From positions 1 to 6,295 of the forward strand of contig CAJXOI010000052.1 in NCBI GenBank assembly GCA_913057885.1: a stretch of 6,295 bases of DNA, read 5' to 3'. The stretch is from an uncultured Micavibrio sp. (GTDB lineage Bacteria > Pseudomonadota > Alphaproteobacteria > Micavibrionales > UBA1664). The notes beneath the pieces are model-generated. The model saw only the letters and a program-made list of their open reading frames with translations. It ran no database searches and was not told the origin of the DNA. Shown one piece after another: positions 5,887 through 6,295 of this stretch; the first letter of the stretch is position 1; every line of letters starts with the position of its first letter. The translations under genes and the position numbers were made by a program.

Positions 5887-6295
5887 ATGTTATCACCTTC
5901 TCAATTTGACCAACTTGCACAACAATTTTTAGGGACTGCCGTTAAGGCCAAAGACGGTGAATCCGTCTGGGTTGAATATCAGGGGGATGTGGGGCGTGTT
6001 TTGGCCGATCATTGTGCGCAATATTTGCAATCCATTGGCGCCAATCCGTTTGTGATTGACGCGGGGGCAGGGGCTTTACGTTCTTTATTTGAAGCGGCGG
6101 ACCAATCTGGAAACCGTGATGATTACTTTACCGCCGAGGGGCAAAAGCTTTTGGAGAAAATGAAAACGATGCAGGGCTATATCCGTATTTGCGACCGTCA
6201 TAATGTTGAAAAGGCGAATTTTAATCCGGATGATATGATGGACTACCGCCGTTTGATGATGAAGGACACAACAGATTACCGTGTCAAAAACACGC
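5887..6295 (+). CDS. Probable M29-family aminopeptidase (AmpS/leucyl aminopeptidase II type), N-terminal 136 residues, runs off window
   Basis: An open frame from ATG 5887 stays open to the right edge. It begins MLSPSQFDQLAQQFLGTAVK and its layout matches the N-terminal domain of M29 metallo-aminopeptidases: an initial helix, then VKAKDGESVWVEY (19-31; the family's K.GE.V..E strand), a helix LADHCAQYLQSIGANPFVID (39-58; family ...GA.PFV), then an acidic segment and GYIRICDRHN (97-106), where the family has an isoleucine/aspartate-rich strand. The metal ligands (Glu, Glu, His, His, Asp) all lie in the missing C-terminal domain, so activity cannot be judged. M29 enzymes release N-terminal residues from peptides in the cytoplasm. 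The start has no Shine-Dalgarno (AGG at 5871-5873 is too far); a TAATTT at 5874-5879 lies 7 bases before it. The assignment rests on pattern, not on catalytic residues. Confidence 0.65.
   Translation, partial: MLSPSQFDQLAQQFLGTAVKAKDGESVWVEYQGDVGRVLADHCAQYLQSIGANPFVIDAGAGALRSLFEAADQSGNRDDYFTAEGQKLLEKMKTMQGYIRICDRHNVEKANFNPDDMMDYRRLMMKDTTDYRVKNT

Overview
The window looks like chromosomal DNA of a Gram-negative bacterium, most likely an alphaproteobacterium of moderate GC (roughly mid-40s percent by eye). The supports are an IspG C-terminus of the proteobacterial type, a peptide chain release factor 1 whose wording resembles alphaproteobacterial RF1, and a lipoprotein whose signal suits outer-membrane sorting. 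I cannot name the genus. An uncultured or predatory alphaproteobacterial lineage is possible but is a guess. All genes read left to right (+ strand). No RNA gene, phage gene, transposase, CRISPR array or defence gene is visible.

Layout. (1) Bases 2-703 hold the 3' part of ispG, whose start lies outside the window. (2) A 96-base gap with a hairpin and a promoter-like sequence leads to an unrecognised 192-residue gene (800-1378). (3) prfA (1434-2495) encodes RF1. (4) A probable outer-membrane lipoprotein gene (2564-3238) is followed after 2 bases by a MurC/Mpl-like Mur ligase (3241-4566). (5) A 46-base gap with a dyad symmetry leads to ald, alanine dehydrogenase (4613-5707). (6) A 179-base intergenic region (5708-5886) carries the most structured non-coding DNA here: five copies of a 9-base unit arranged as an imperfect 20-bp inverted repeat. 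(7) The 5' part of a probable M29-type aminopeptidase gene (5887 onward) runs off the right edge.

How they fit. ispG (isoprenoid precursors) and prfA (translation termination) are housekeeping genes. From memory, ispG, hisS, prfA and prmC often cluster in alphaproteobacteria. Here an unknown gene lies between ispG and prfA, and prmC does not follow prfA. The lipoprotein, Mur ligase and Ald genes might form a loosely connected envelope/L-alanine group, since Mur ligases of this type attach alanine or alanine-headed peptides and Ald interconverts L-alanine and pyruvate. That link is inference.

A general trait is that none of the six visible start codons has a convincing Shine-Dalgarno sequence. 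At least two (800 and 4613) have a -10-like hexamer ending only about 5 bases before the ATG, which suggests leaderless mRNAs. I found no convincing new multi-gene system. The best leads are the 9-base-unit repeat, the Mur ligase with a MurD/MurE-style P-loop, the leaderless-looking starts and the unknown gene at 800-1378.
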